DNA of 64,000 nucleotides from Candidatus Babeliales bacterium (GCA_023133515.1 JAGLWI010000009.1:1-64000), one strand, 5' to 3'. Shown: positions 55,339 to 64,000, counted from the stretch's first letter. Numbers and translations are program-made. The notes: generated by a model from the letters alone, not told the origin.

Positions 55339-56289
55339 ATGGAACATACTGATTCTAATTACTCTACAAAAGTAGCAATAGTTGGAACGGGATTTGTAGG
55401 AAGCAGTGCAGCTTATGCAATAATGTTGGATGGTGTTGCATCGGAAATTGCTTTGATCGATAAGAAAAAAGAAATTGCAGAGGGTCATGCTTTAGATTTT
55501 ATGCATGGAATGCAATTTACAAAATCAACAAAAATTGTTGCATCAGATTCTTTTGAATTGGTAAAAGATGCTCAAATTGTAGTTTTGACTGCTGGGATTT
55601 CTCAGAAAATTGGGCAGACAAGAGAAGAATTGTTGGATGCGAATGTTAAAATATTTAAAGAGATAATTCCACAAGTTGTCAAATATAATAAAAAATGTAT
55701 TTTGTTGGTGGTAACCAATCCACTCGATGTTATGACATATGTTACTTATAAATTATCTGGTTTTGATTCTTGTAGAGTTTTTGGTACAGGCACAGTTTTG
55801 GATACATCACGTTTAAGATATTTGTTGGGAGAAGAATTAAAGGTGAGTCCAAAAGACATAACGGCATACATTTTAGGAGAACATGGAGATTCTCAATTTG
55901 TTTGGTGGAGTCATGCTAACGTAGCTGGAATTCCAATTCGAAAATATATTTCAGAAGATTTACTTGAAAAAATTCATCGTAAAGTAAAAAAATCTGTTTA
56001 TGAGGTGATAAAAAGAAAAGGCGCAACTTATTATGCTGTTGCCATTGTAATTTCAAAAATTGTCAAAGCTATTCTTTTAGATCAATCACGAATATTTACT
56101 GTTTCAAACTTCTTACAGGATTATCATGGTGTAAATGAAGTTTATTTGAGCATTCCTACAGTTGTTAGACAAAGTGGGATTTATCAACGATTGGAAATAT
56201 TATTAGACAAATCAGAAGAAAAAATGTTTGATAATTGTGTTAAAAAAACTAAAAACATAATAGAAGAAGCAAAAAAGTTTGGGATTTGA
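55339..56289 (+). CDS. ldh: L-lactate dehydrogenase (LDH/MDH superfamily)
   Basis: NAD-dependent 2-hydroxyacid dehydrogenase of 316 residues. Rossmann loop GTGFVGSS (16-23) with Asp41 at the end of beta2, which favours NADH over NADPH. The substrate-specificity position holds Gln89 (AGISQKIGQTR), where lactate dehydrogenases have Gln and malate dehydrogenases Arg. R95, R158 (DTSRLR), D155 and the catalytic H182 (GEHGDS) are all in place. The assignment to L-lactate dehydrogenase is by this residue. It stands alone after the ribosomal cluster, with its own AGGTGATAG leader. Confidence 0.9.
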   Translation: MEHTDSNYSTKVAIVGTGFVGSSAAYAIMLDGVASEIALIDKKKEIAEGHALDFMHGMQFTKSTKIVASDSFELVKDAQIVVLTAGISQKIGQTREELLDANVKIFKEIIPQVVKYNKKCILLVVTNPLDVMTYVTYKLSGFDSCRVFGTGTVLDTSRLRYLLGEELKVSPKDITAYILGEHGDSQFVWWSHANVAGIPIRKYISEDLLEKIHRKVKKSVYEVIKRKGATYYAVAIVISKIVKAILLDQSRIFTVSNFLQDYHGVNEVYLSIPTVVRQSGIYQRLEILLDKSEEKMFDNCVKKTKNIIEEAKKFGI

Positions 56290-56463
56290 TAATTATTTTT
56301 TGATAGACAATAATTAAATTTTTATTTTTTAAAAAATTGATATCTTTACAAAAATTTAAGTAAGTATTAGAATCAAGTTTTGAAGAGTTTTTTTTAGGTA
56401 ATTGGGTTTTTAGGTAGTTGGATACTTTAAAGAGTAGTAGGTGTAACAGGAGAAAGGGTTAGT

Positions 56464-59400
56464 ATGCAAAAAAGATTTTCTGTATTTTTTGTATTCTCTT
56501 TATTTTTTTTAATTTCACATTCATTATTTTGTACAGGTTTGATGAACTTTGGTAGTCGAAATTCTGCATTAAAACTTTCATCAGGATCAACATTACATGT
56601 TAGTTCAGTCGATTTAACATTAGATATTGATGGCACATTGATGAAAGATTCCAATGCTCAAATTGTTGGAAATCGAATAGCTTTTACTAATGGAATTTTG
56701 GAAAGTGCAGGTGCGGAAGCTTTAATGACTGCTGTTTTTGATCCAGATGTTCCAGATACAGTTTATTTGTTAGGAAGCGCTTCTTTTGATGCTGAGCCTG
56801 GAACTATTATTGAGAAAATTCGTGTTGATGGTACAAGTAACAGGTTGGAGGGTCAACCTGTTTTTTCTAGTTCTATTACTTTTAGTGATTCTGTTACAAC
56901 TTTAGACATTGCAATTCAAAGTAAACTTAATCAAAATATTACTTTAACTGGTGGTACGTTGACTTTGTATGATGATTTGAAAATTGCTGATGATGTAATG
57001 CTTATTGGGCCTGGTAGAGTTATTTTGAATGATCGTAAAATATCCCTTGGTTCATTTTATTCAAGTGCTTGGGATCAAATATTAATTTGGGAAAGTCCTA
57101 GAGATTTAAATTTAACAGGAGATACAGTTTTAACTGGTGAATGGGTGGTTACAGGAAGTGGCCTTATAAATGGTCATGGAAATGTTTTAGATTTGACTTT
57201 AGGTGGAACAATAAGAGTTGCTCCTGGTGCAAATTTATCTTTAGTTGATGTCCACATCAGGGGAATTGGAGATGGTTATAATTCTAGCACCGGTGTGTGG
57301 TATGGAAAAATTTTAATGGAAGATCCAAATGCTACAATTCGTATTTATAATTCAGATATTGAAATTGTTAATAACTATACAACTACAACAGGAAAAGTTT
57401 ATATAGAGGGCCCATCAACTTTCATTTTTAGAAATTCTACTAGTGATTGTACTGAAGATACAAGTTATAGGTGGTTATTTAATCAAGATTCAACTTTAAG
57501 AGTAGATGGAGTTACTTTATGGATTGATTCTTTGGATAATAAAGCATTTGGTAATCAAGGTAATATTTATGCACCATTACCTGTATTTGATGGTTCTTTT
57601 TGGAGTTATCCAAATGTTACATTTGATACTTCTGCTTCAGGAAATTTAGAATTAGTTAATGATGGAATAATAGAAAGAGAATGTTGTGGTTCTGATAGTC
57701 CTCTGTTTGTTGATAGCTTATCTTATGATGTTACTTTAGATAGAAGTGTGTTTGTTCATCCTGGACAAAGAATTAATATTGCTTGTCCTGGTGATTGTAA
57801 TGATATAGTTATTGATGGACAAGGAGCAAAAGTTATATTTGCTCATGCAGATCATTCACAATTTGTTGTAAGACCAGATTGCACTGTAACACTTAAAAAT
57901 ATTGTGTTTAAAAATATTACACAAAATACTTTCAATATGATGTGGTATAAACGAGATAATGTTGATGGAAGTTGTGATTTAATTGAAGGTAAGATAAAAA
58001 TCGCTGAGAATGTTGTATTCAGTTTTAGTGAAGACGTTACTTTTTCTCAAGGACTTTTTGAATTGATAAATTCTACTGTTGATAGTCAACCACATGTATT
58101 TTATGCTTCAGGTGAAGATGGAGTTAGAAATATTACTTTTGAGCCAGAGGGTTCTTTGGGAGGATATAAAGAGGTACTTTATGAGGTAAGACATGCTGGC
58201 GGTGGAAATAATACTCCGGCAGGTGCTGCTAGATATGTAGATAGAGGTTCGACTATTGAGATTGGTAGTAACTTGTACGAGGGAATATTGTTTAAACTTA
58301 GTCAAAGTATATTTGCAATAAAAGATATTAATTTACGTGGAAATTATCATTTTTCTAGAATGTCAGATACTATTGCGGCAGGTGGAAGTGTTGGAAAAAT
58401 TGGTCAATATGGAAATTCATCTGTATCTCAAGGAAATCCTAATATTCCATCAGATATAGATGATGAACAGCATCAGGTTACTGATAAAACCGAAAATGTT
58501 AATATTCCTCATCAAATAATGAATGAAGGTAATGCATGGTTTATCAATGAAAAAATTATGATTTTACCTCCATTAAGTTTTGTTAGTAGTTTAGGAGATC
58601 ATAGTCTTAGGATTAAAAGTTCAATTCCTGAAGCATTTGATAAATTTCATTTATACGTTGAGAATAGTTTTAATTTATATTCTACTAATGGACAAGCTAA
58701 TTTAAAATTAGATGATGAAGTTGTGGTATTAGAAATTTTAGCTGCTGATGCATTTACTGTAGGTAGAAATTCTAATCTTCAAGCTAACACAATAGAACAT
58801 AAAGGTTATCCAGTTGTAAATATATCTGGTTCTTATCCAGCATCAAAACAACATACAAGAAGTGTTAGAGATTGGAAGAGAGTTGATACTCTTAAGACTG
58901 ATGACGGTCTTTATCCTAAACCTGTTATTGAAATGAGTAGTGGATTGGAATCTATGGGTTTTTCTTTTCGAGATGAAGGAAATGAATTAGATTTAATTCA
59001 AACTAACCCTTCTATTTGTGTAGAAGAAAAATTTTATGAAGAAGAGGTAGAGAAAGATGATGAAATTGTTTTGAAAACAATTCAATCTCCTTCTTCATTA
59101 ACTGAGCCTGATCATTTAAATATGAGAAATTTTCATTTTTCACAAGCAAGTGGAAACCATGTTTTAGATGCAACACAGGCAATTAATTTTTCAGTTCATA
59201 CAACAACCGCATTAAATCTTACTTTGAAAAACGAATCTGTTTTATCTCTTGATATAGATAATAATGTTACGCTTAAATCTGGCGACATAATTAATGTTGT
59301 TGGTGAAAATAATGAAATTCATGTTTTTAAGACATTAACTATTAATGGAGATCTTTTATTTGATACTAATTCTGAACTTAAAATAATATTAGAAAATGAA

Positions 59401-60381
59401 AATTCAAAAGTAGTATTTGGATCTAATTTAGACTTGGAATCAAATTGTGAATTAGTAATAGAAGGAAATGGGATTGTTGAATTTAGTGATGGAACAGTTC
59501 TTAATTTTAAAGGTTCTGCTTCTTATTCTTATTTGAGACCTTTCTTTGTTCTTAGTGAGAAATCAAAATTAATTGTTGCTGATGGCTCAAGTTTTACTGT
59601 AAAAGGAATTGGAGATTTTTTAATTGAGAGTGAAGCAAGCATTGTTCTTGAAGGTGCAGTTTCTGGAAAAACAATAATTTTTGGAAATACTTATACAGAT
59701 GATATTCTTCTTAAAATTAGTGGAACAGGAATGATTTCTCTTGGAGGAACTAGCAATACTGGTTGGTCAAGAATATCTATGCATAAAGCTGGAGTTACAA
59801 TTCTTGTTGATCAAGGTGGTGTAATTTCTCTTCAGGATCACGGTTGGTTAGAAATTAATAGTTTAAATAGTGAAGTTCTTACACCTCGTACTACAACTCA
59901 TAAAGGTAATGTTAAAAGTATAATTTTGAGTCCAGCAGGAATGATTTTTTTAAATTCTGGTGGAAAAATTTCTATTGCAGATAATCATGTAGATGTAACA
60001 CAAACTATAATTTGGAAAAGTGCAAATTCTTTTGTTAGTGGTGGTGGTACGTTTGAATACAAAGCAGAAACACCTGCAACAGGTTATAATAATCAAGCAT
60101 TTGGAGGAACTATTCAGACAGGTTATTTCAAATTCGATAACACAAGCATCGCTCCAGAAAGGCTTGTAAGAACTTTGGTAAATCAAGTTCCTGCATTATC
60201 AACAGCAACAGTTTATACAGATGCGTCTGGTACTAACAAGCTTAGATTAGGGAATGGAAAGATTGTTTCAATAACATCTGGTGATGTACTTTCTAGCGAA
60301 GATGGCAGTGGCAATGTATCTGGTGTTGATAGTGATGGTAAAAGAGTAAAATATGTATATCCACTTGGAACTCGTAAATAA
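56464..60381 (+). CDS. large secreted beta-strand-rich protein (1305 aa)
   Basis: The ATG at 56464 follows AGGAG and AAGGG. Signal peptide at residues 1-23. The mature part is rich in Ser, Thr, Asn, Asp and Val, with many short alternating strands separated by Gly-Asn turns (for example GGTLTLYDDLKIADDVMLIG), as in parallel beta-helix surface proteins. Segments such as ENVVFSFSEDVTFSQGLFELIN recur in similar form in the secreted protein at the right edge. It has no autotransporter barrel, LPXTG or other anchor that I can see; the C-terminus is basic. Function is unknown: surface adhesin or layer protein are possibilities. Confidence 0.82.
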   Translation: MQKRFSVFFVFSLFFLISHSLFCTGLMNFGSRNSALKLSSGSTLHVSSVDLTLDIDGTLMKDSNAQIVGNRIAFTNGILESAGAEALMTAVFDPDVPDTVYLLGSASFDAEPGTIIEKIRVDGTSNRLEGQPVFSSSITFSDSVTTLDIAIQSKLNQNITLTGGTLTLYDDLKIADDVMLIGPGRVILNDRKISLGSFYSSAWDQILIWESPRDLNLTGDTVLTGEWVVTGSGLINGHGNVLDLTLGGTIRVAPGANLSLVDVHIRGIGDGYNSSTGVWYGKILMEDPNATIRIYNSDIEIVNNYTTTTGKVYIEGPSTFIFRNSTSDCTEDTSYRWLFNQDSTLRVDGVTLWIDSLDNKAFGNQGNIYAPLPVFDGSFWSYPNVTFDTSASGNLELVNDGIIERECCGSDSPLFVDSLSYDVTLDRSVFVHPGQRINIACPGDCNDIVIDGQGAKVIFAHADHSQFVVRPDCTVTLKNIVFKNITQNTFNMMWYKRDNVDGSCDLIEGKIKIAENVVFSFSEDVTFSQGLFELINSTVDSQPHVFYASGEDGVRNITFEPEGSLGGYKEVLYEVRHAGGGNNTPAGAARYVDRGSTIEIGSNLYEGILFKLSQSIFAIKDINLRGNYHFSRMSDTIAAGGSVGKIGQYGNSSVSQGNPNIPSDIDDEQHQVTDKTENVNIPHQIMNEGNAWFINEKIMILPPLSFVSSLGDHSLRIKSSIPEAFDKFHLYVENSFNLYSTNGQANLKLDDEVVVLEILAADAFTVGRNSNLQANTIEHKGYPVVNISGSYPASKQHTRSVRDWKRVDTLKTDDGLYPKPVIEMSSGLESMGFSFRDEGNELDLIQTNPSICVEEKFYEEEVEKDDEIVLKTIQSPSSLTEPDHLNMRNFHFSQASGNHVLDATQAINFSVHTTTALNLTLKNESVLSLDIDNNVTLKSGDIINVVGENNEIHVFKTLTINGDLLFDTNSELKIILENENSKVVFGSNLDLESNCELVIEGNGIVEFSDGTVLNFKGSASYSYLRPFFVLSEKSKLIVADGSSFTVKGIGDFLIESEASIVLEGAVSGKTIIFGNTYTDDILLKISGTGMISLGGTSNTGWSRISMHKAGVTILVDQGGVISLQDHGWLEINSLNSEVLTPRTTTHKGNVKSIILSPAGMIFLNSGGKISIADNHVDVTQTIIWKSANSFVSGGGTFEYKAETPATGYNNQAFGGTIQTGYFKFDNTSIAPERLVRTLVNQVPALSTATVYTDASGTNKLRLGNGKIVSITSGDVLSSEDGSGNVSGVDSDGKRVKYVYPLGTRK

Positions 60382-60456
60382 AAAAATTTAAAAGAATTTA
60401 AATGGTGATAAAAATAATATTAACGATAAGGGAGTAGGTTAATAAGGAGTAGTTTT

Positions 60457-62118
60457 ATGATGAAAAAAATATTTATTGGTTTTCTTGCGGTTTCATTGAT
60501 TTGTGGTTCAACCGTATTCCCTAAAAAGGAAAACAAAAAAGTTGTTGTTTCTAAAAAGGAAAAAAGAAAAAAGAAAGGTCTTTTTGCTAAGCTTTTTGGG
60601 AAAAAAGAAAAGAGTAAAAAAGTTCTTGTAAGTAAGAATAAACAAAAGAAAGTTCGTAAGAAAAAAGCATGGCAACCAAAAGAGTATTCATGGCGTTATA
60701 AAAAAGCTGAAAAAGAAAAACTTGCAGATAATCGTAGAAGAGCAAAAAAAGAGGAACTTTCTATAATCAAAAATGAATTAACAGTTGGTCGTAGATCGAA
60801 TATGAATAAATGGAAAAAAATAAGGTCACGAGAACTTTCTGAAGATTATGCTGAAGGAATGTATGCAGATTTATACAAGCGTCCAGCATGGCCTTTTTAT
60901 GCCTGGTTTGCCGACAATAAAGATCTTTTAAATGTTTCATTAAAATATGATTACGCTACAACTGCGTTTATTGCCAATGGTGGAACTAGGGATCTTTCAA
61001 AGTTGTATTTTGGAGAAGACGATTTTACTTTTGCTGATATTTTACTTGCTGCAAGATTGGTTAAAAATGCAAAAGCTGTAAATAGCTCGTTAGTTAATTT
61101 GTTGATTGGCGCTGATACAATGCGAGATAATAAGTTGATTTTTCATGCTAAATCACATGGTTATGGAGCCTCTTTAGATTTTGCGCGATATATTAAAGAT
61201 ACAGATGTATTATTTGGATTTCAAGTTCCTTTTGGATATAAAGCTCATGAATTAAAATTAGATTCTGATATAAGTGGTTTTGAAGCAAATAGTAGAGTGA
61301 GATATGCAATTTCAGAACTTTTAGATTATGTTCTTCATCCTAAAGGCCTAAGTTATCTTCCAAAAATGAGTATTGTTGGTATTGGTGATATTTCTACATT
61401 TCTGAGCATGCAGATCAATACGAAATTTGTAGAAAGATTGATTGTTGGATTGAAGGCAATGTGGCCAACGTCAAAAGATCCTGATACCAAAAAATTATGG
61501 GCACCAAAATTGGGTGAAGGATTTACAACCATCAGTTGGTTTGGTTCTGTTTTATTTCATAAACAAAGATCATATTTTAATCCTCATATGATGATGGAAT
61601 TTGCTTACAGTTTGCCGGATCATAAAAATAGAAGAGTTCCAAAGAAAATTATAAATACAGAAATAGCTGGAGATGAGTATTTCAGTGACACTGATTTTGC
61701 TCATGGTAAAAAAGTTAAAACTCCTGTAGCAGCTGGAATACCTTTTACCGAATTGGATTCGTTAATTCCTGCCTTTGCTGATAATGTAAAACCTGTAAAA
61801 ATTACACAAGGTCCTCAAATTTTTGTACGAATTGGAAACATTATTGAAAAATTCATTTTACGTCGTTGTTTCATGGATATGTTTTATGAATTTAGGGCTA
61901 AATTTAAAGATCGCATTGGTAGTGGTTTAACTAGAGATTTGTGGAATGTTGATGTTTTAAAAGAAGATACTCATCAGCTTGAACATAGAATTGGTGCTGA
62001 TTTTACGTATCAATTTGATGCAAAAACAAGATTGCAAACTGGATTTAAATATACTTTTGATGGTATAAATGTTCCAGAATTGTTCGAATTTAATATTGAT
62101 GTTAACGTTGAATTTTAA
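60457..62118 (+). CDS. predicted outer-membrane beta-barrel with Lys-rich N-terminal region (553 aa)
   Basis: Start ATG at 60457 after AAGGAG. Signal peptide at 1-20 (MMKKIFIGFLAVSLICGSTV). Residues about 22-100 are extraordinarily basic, with a repeated KKVVVSKKEK / KKVLVSKNKQ pattern around GLFAKLFGKK. From about 145 onward amphipathic strands alternate (LLNVSLKYDYATTAF, SHGYGASLDFARYI, HRIGADFTYQFDAKTRLQTGFKYTF) and the protein ends in Phe (VNVEF), the usual C-terminal signal of outer-membrane barrels. No family is recognised. It is flanked by two large secreted beta-rich proteins, which may be its clients or partners. Confidence 0.8.
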   Translation: MMKKIFIGFLAVSLICGSTVFPKKENKKVVVSKKEKRKKKGLFAKLFGKKEKSKKVLVSKNKQKKVRKKKAWQPKEYSWRYKKAEKEKLADNRRRAKKEELSIIKNELTVGRRSNMNKWKKIRSRELSEDYAEGMYADLYKRPAWPFYAWFADNKDLLNVSLKYDYATTAFIANGGTRDLSKLYFGEDDFTFADILLAARLVKNAKAVNSSLVNLLIGADTMRDNKLIFHAKSHGYGASLDFARYIKDTDVLFGFQVPFGYKAHELKLDSDISGFEANSRVRYAISELLDYVLHPKGLSYLPKMSIVGIGDISTFLSMQINTKFVERLIVGLKAMWPTSKDPDTKKLWAPKLGEGFTTISWFGSVLFHKQRSYFNPHMMMEFAYSLPDHKNRRVPKKIINTEIAGDEYFSDTDFAHGKKVKTPVAAGIPFTELDSLIPAFADNVKPVKITQGPQIFVRIGNIIEKFILRRCFMDMFYEFRAKFKDRIGSGLTRDLWNVDVLKEDTHQLEHRIGADFTYQFDAKTRLQTGFKYTFDGINVPELFEFNIDVNVEF

Positions 62119-62155
62119 TTAAATTTTTTTGAAATTAATAACTTTTAAGGTAAAA

Positions 62156-62194
62156 ATTGCGCTTATCCTTCGACAAGCTCAGGATGAGCGCAAT
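62156..62194. repeat. palindromic repeat hairpin (CTTCGACAAGCTCAG core)
   Basis: ATTGCGCTTATCCT (62156-62169) pairs with AGGATGAGCGCAAT (62181-62194), one G-U pair, around TCGACAAGCTC. The same core is found twice more at 62630-62703. It lies 37 bases after the barrel stop and could double as a terminator, though no T-run follows directly. Confidence 0.88.
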
Positions 62195-62294
62195 TTCTAT
62201 ATTTTAATTAAAAAAAATTTAATATAAAGCAGGATGTATTGAAGTGTTGTTTATAAATAAAAATTAATTAAAAGATTTTTTATGTTGTATTTAT

Positions 62295-62336
62295 ATTACT
62301 CAGAAATATGATTTTGTAATTATGTATCTGAGTAAT
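62295..62336. repeat. 10-bp inverted repeat with 22-base loop
   Basis: ATTACTCAGA (62295-62304) and TCTGAGTAAT (62327-62336) are perfect reverse complements, and the right arm is followed by TTTTG. It could be a weak hairpin or a remnant of a repeat element. Confidence 0.6.
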
Positions 62337-62399
62337 TTTGATTTTGGGAGCAATGAATAAAAAAGTTTTTGAGATTTTTAAATCATGAAGACATAAGTT

Positions 62400-62808
62400 G
62401 CCGTTCAAATGGTTCGATACGATTTTTGCTAATACAAAAATCACCCACCACGAACGGCTAAGAATAGAAGATTTTTTTGATTAGTTGTTTGATATTATTT
62501 TTGCTAATACAAAAATCATCCACCACGAATGGCTGGATAGGATAAGTGTTTATTTAGAACTTATACAAAAATTATCTTTTATTTAAATTTGATGTTTAAA
62601 ATAAATATATTAACAAAAAAGAAAATTAAGCAATGCGCTCATCCTGAGCTTGTCGAAGGATATAGCGCTTCATTCTTCGACAAGCTCAGAATGAGCGCAT
62701 TGCAAATTTGTTTGAATTTTCGTATAAGTTCTAAATAAACACTTATCCTATCCAGCCGTTCGTGGTGAGTGTCGAACTTTGCGAGGTATATCGAACCATT
62801 TGAACGGC
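62400..62808. repeat. nested inverted-repeat element, possibly a non-autonomous mobile element
   Basis: The ends are a perfect 20-bp inverted repeat (62400-62419 and 62789-62808: GCCGTTCAAATGGTTCGATA and its complement). Inside is a 46-base pair of arms with one mismatch (62521-62566 and 62722-62767), and at the centre a 31-base pair with two mismatches (62630-62660 and 62673-62703). A 38-base direct repeat (62422-62459 and 62497-62534, two differences) lies in the left half. There is no transposase. The sequence TCGTGGTGAG is like that of known dispersed palindromes. Confidence 0.85.
62630..62703. repeat. 31-base inverted repeat at the centre of the island
   Basis: GCAATGCGCTCATCCTGAGC (62630-62649) and on to 62660 is matched by the reverse complement of 62673-62703, with two mismatches and a 12-base loop. 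It carries two inverted copies of CTGAGCTTGTCGAAG. Confidence 0.88.
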
Positions 62809-62891
62809 ATTAATAAACTTTGAACTCGTGTTAAACGAAAATAGTGTTTTAGTTTTTAAAAAAATTGATAGTTGGAAAAGAGAGTAATTAA

Positions 62892-64000
62892 ATGAAGGCA
62901 AAAAAAATATTTTGTTTGTTTTTTATATTTTTTCTATTTCAAAACAAATTATTTTCTGTTGAAAAAGGGTCTCGAACTGCGGTTTCTGTCCAAGGCCACG
63001 CTTTTTTCCCTGCTGCTGATTCTGATAATAGAATGCTTTCATTTGGGTGGTTTAAAAATGGTTTTACATTACAAGATTCTTTGACAACCTGTACATTTGA
63101 ATCAACTTTTTCTGTTGAAGGTGGGATTGCTTTTAATGGAGGAAAATTATATTTAGATTCAAATTTATATTTTTCTAAAGGCACAACTTTTACATCTTTT
63201 GGTCATATATATGGTGATTCTTATGTTGTTGATTATGCTCCATCTTTTAGTGCTTTGGCTGATAATGATCATGTTTATACAATGCATGATGTGTATTTGA
63301 TTTCTAGATCAGATTTAAATCTTACAGGAACGTTTAGATTTGAGGGAAATTGTTCTTTTGATGCAAACGGAGACATTGTAAGATTGGGAAGAGGGGCTTT
63401 AATTGTTGTTGGACGTGATTCTACTTTACATTTAAGTGATGCTATTTTAAAGAATGTTTGTGATGGTGGCATAAGATGTGTTGATGATACAGGTAAAATT
63501 GTTTTTCAGAATATTTGTTTTGTTCAACAAGAAAATTTTACTTTTTCAAAAGGAGCTTTTGAAGTTTTTGATGAATTTAGGATAAAAGGTGATGAGCGTG
63601 ATTTTGTTTATAATACAAGTATGACTAGTACTATTAAGCGCTGTGCGTCTTTGATTTTAGATAATGGAATGACCTTTAGTTATAATCCTGGAGTTGCTCG
63701 TGATAATTTAATAGCTTTTGAGGAAAAAAAAAGTTCGAGATTTATTTTACGTGGTTCAACATTATATACAAGTGTTACAGGATTACATCTTAAAAAAGGA
63801 ACATTGAGAGTTGAAGAACATTCTTATTTAGATTCACGAGGAGAAGTGATAATAGGAAATGATTTATCATCTCAAGATTTTAATTTTGATTTTCATTGCG
63901 GTGCAAAATTAGAAATTTTATCAGGTTCTTTATGTTATAGAAATATTGATACTGAATCATGGTATATGGCGTCTATTTTATCTACGTTGCAATTTGATTA
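62892..64000 (+). CDS. secreted beta-rich protein, N-terminal part (cut by window edge)
   Basis: The frame is open from the ATG at 62892 to the right edge (369 full codons, no stop). A GGAAAAGAGAG stretch precedes the start. Signal peptide at residues 1-22 (MKAKKIFCLFFIFFLFQNKL). The rest is beta-rich with Gly-Asn turns. Segments such as LTGTFRFEGNCSF, LIVVGRDSTLHLSDAILKN and NFTFSKGAFEVF correspond to those of the 1305-residue protein, which suggests a paralogue. The C-terminus lies outside the window. Role unknown; a surface protein is likely. Confidence 0.85.
   Translation, partial: MKAKKIFCLFFIFFLFQNKLFSVEKGSRTAVSVQGHAFFPAADSDNRMLSFGWFKNGFTLQDSLTTCTFESTFSVEGGIAFNGGKLYLDSNLYFSKGTTFTSFGHIYGDSYVVDYAPSFSALADNDHVYTMHDVYLISRSDLNLTGTFRFEGNCSFDANGDIVRLGRGALIVVGRDSTLHLSDAILKNVCDGGIRCVDDTGKIVFQNICFVQQENFTFSKGAFEVFDEFRIKGDERDFVYNTSMTSTIKRCASLILDNGMTFSYNPGVARDNLIAFEEKKSSRFILRGSTLYTSVTGLHLKKGTLRVEEHSYLDSRGEVIIGNDLSSQDFNFDFHCGAKLEILSGSLCYRNIDTESWYMASILSTLQFD

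Larger units (their letters stand above)
62119..62891. other. 773-base non-coding island of inverted repeats
   Basis: No open frame of note is seen. The island holds a hairpin right after the barrel gene (62156-62194), a 10-bp inverted repeat (62295-62336), and a nested composite inverted repeat (62400-62808). The last 80 bases (to 62891) are AT-rich and presumably carry the promoter of the edge gene. Confidence 0.9.

Noticed and set aside
56464-60381. Autotransporter adhesin assignment for the 1305-residue protein
   Set aside because: No C-terminal barrel or translocator domain is visible; the end is short and basic.
62422-62534. Two repeated units considered as a CRISPR array
   Set aside because: Only two copies, part of a nested inverted repeat, no regular spacers and no cas genes.
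62939-63472. Two minus-strand open frames near the right edge
   Set aside because: They lie within the continuous plus-strand frame from 62892 that has a signal peptide and matches the neighbouring secreted protein.

Overview
The window is AT-rich, uses the standard genetic code (TGA serves as a stop) and starts genes with AGGAG-like ribosome binding sites. Its gene content is that of a reduced, diderm, host-associated bacterium. LpxC and LptD indicate lipopolysaccharide, and a TolQ/TolR/TolA-like/TolB set and an outer-membrane barrel point to an outer membrane. A large share of the remaining coding capacity goes to secreted, repeat-rich proteins. My best guess is a member of Candidatus Dependentiae (TM6), close to Babela-type amoeba endosymbionts. 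That is an inference from gene content and composition, not from a marker search.

Region 1 (1-7474, minus strand) is a tandem array of four paralogous secreted proteins. Each has nearly the same signal peptide, a tectonin-type beta-propeller and a long alpha-helical tail; the leftmost is cut by the window edge. Region 2 (7651-15763) holds a tRNA CCA-adding-type enzyme facing a minus-strand run: a VOC-fold protein, S20, L28, FtsH, and then a TolB, TolA-like, TolR, TolQ operon (transcribed Q to B). Region 3 (15989-29955) has a secreted helical protein, a truB / merR-like / biotin carboxyl carrier / biotin carboxylase run on the minus strand, two small secreted proteins, then yidC, recR, lptD and pepP on the plus strand, and a membrane-anchored MutS-family ATPase on the minus strand. 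Region 4 (30156-35067) holds pyrG, rplM, a small secreted protein, lpxC and a site-2 (RseP-type) protease.

Region 5 (35460-55038) is a continuous str - S10 - spc - alpha supercluster in canonical order (rpsL to rplQ, including fusA, tuf, secY, adk, map, infA, rpmJ, rpoA). It lacks rpmD between rpsE and rplO and ends in a clear intrinsic terminator. Region 6 (55339-64000) has an L-lactate dehydrogenase, a 1305-residue secreted beta-strand-rich protein, an outer-membrane barrel with a very lysine-rich N-terminus, a 773-base non-coding island of nested inverted repeats, and the start of a second secreted beta-rich protein cut by the right edge.

The housekeeping blocks cover translation, protein export and insertion (SecY, YidC, FtsH, RseP) and envelope assembly (LpxC, LptD, Tol). 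The accessory parts (tectonin array, beta-rich surface proteins with the barrel, membrane MutS-like ATPase, repeat island) are where unfamiliar biology is most likely. No rRNA, tRNA, CRISPR array or transposase gene was found.
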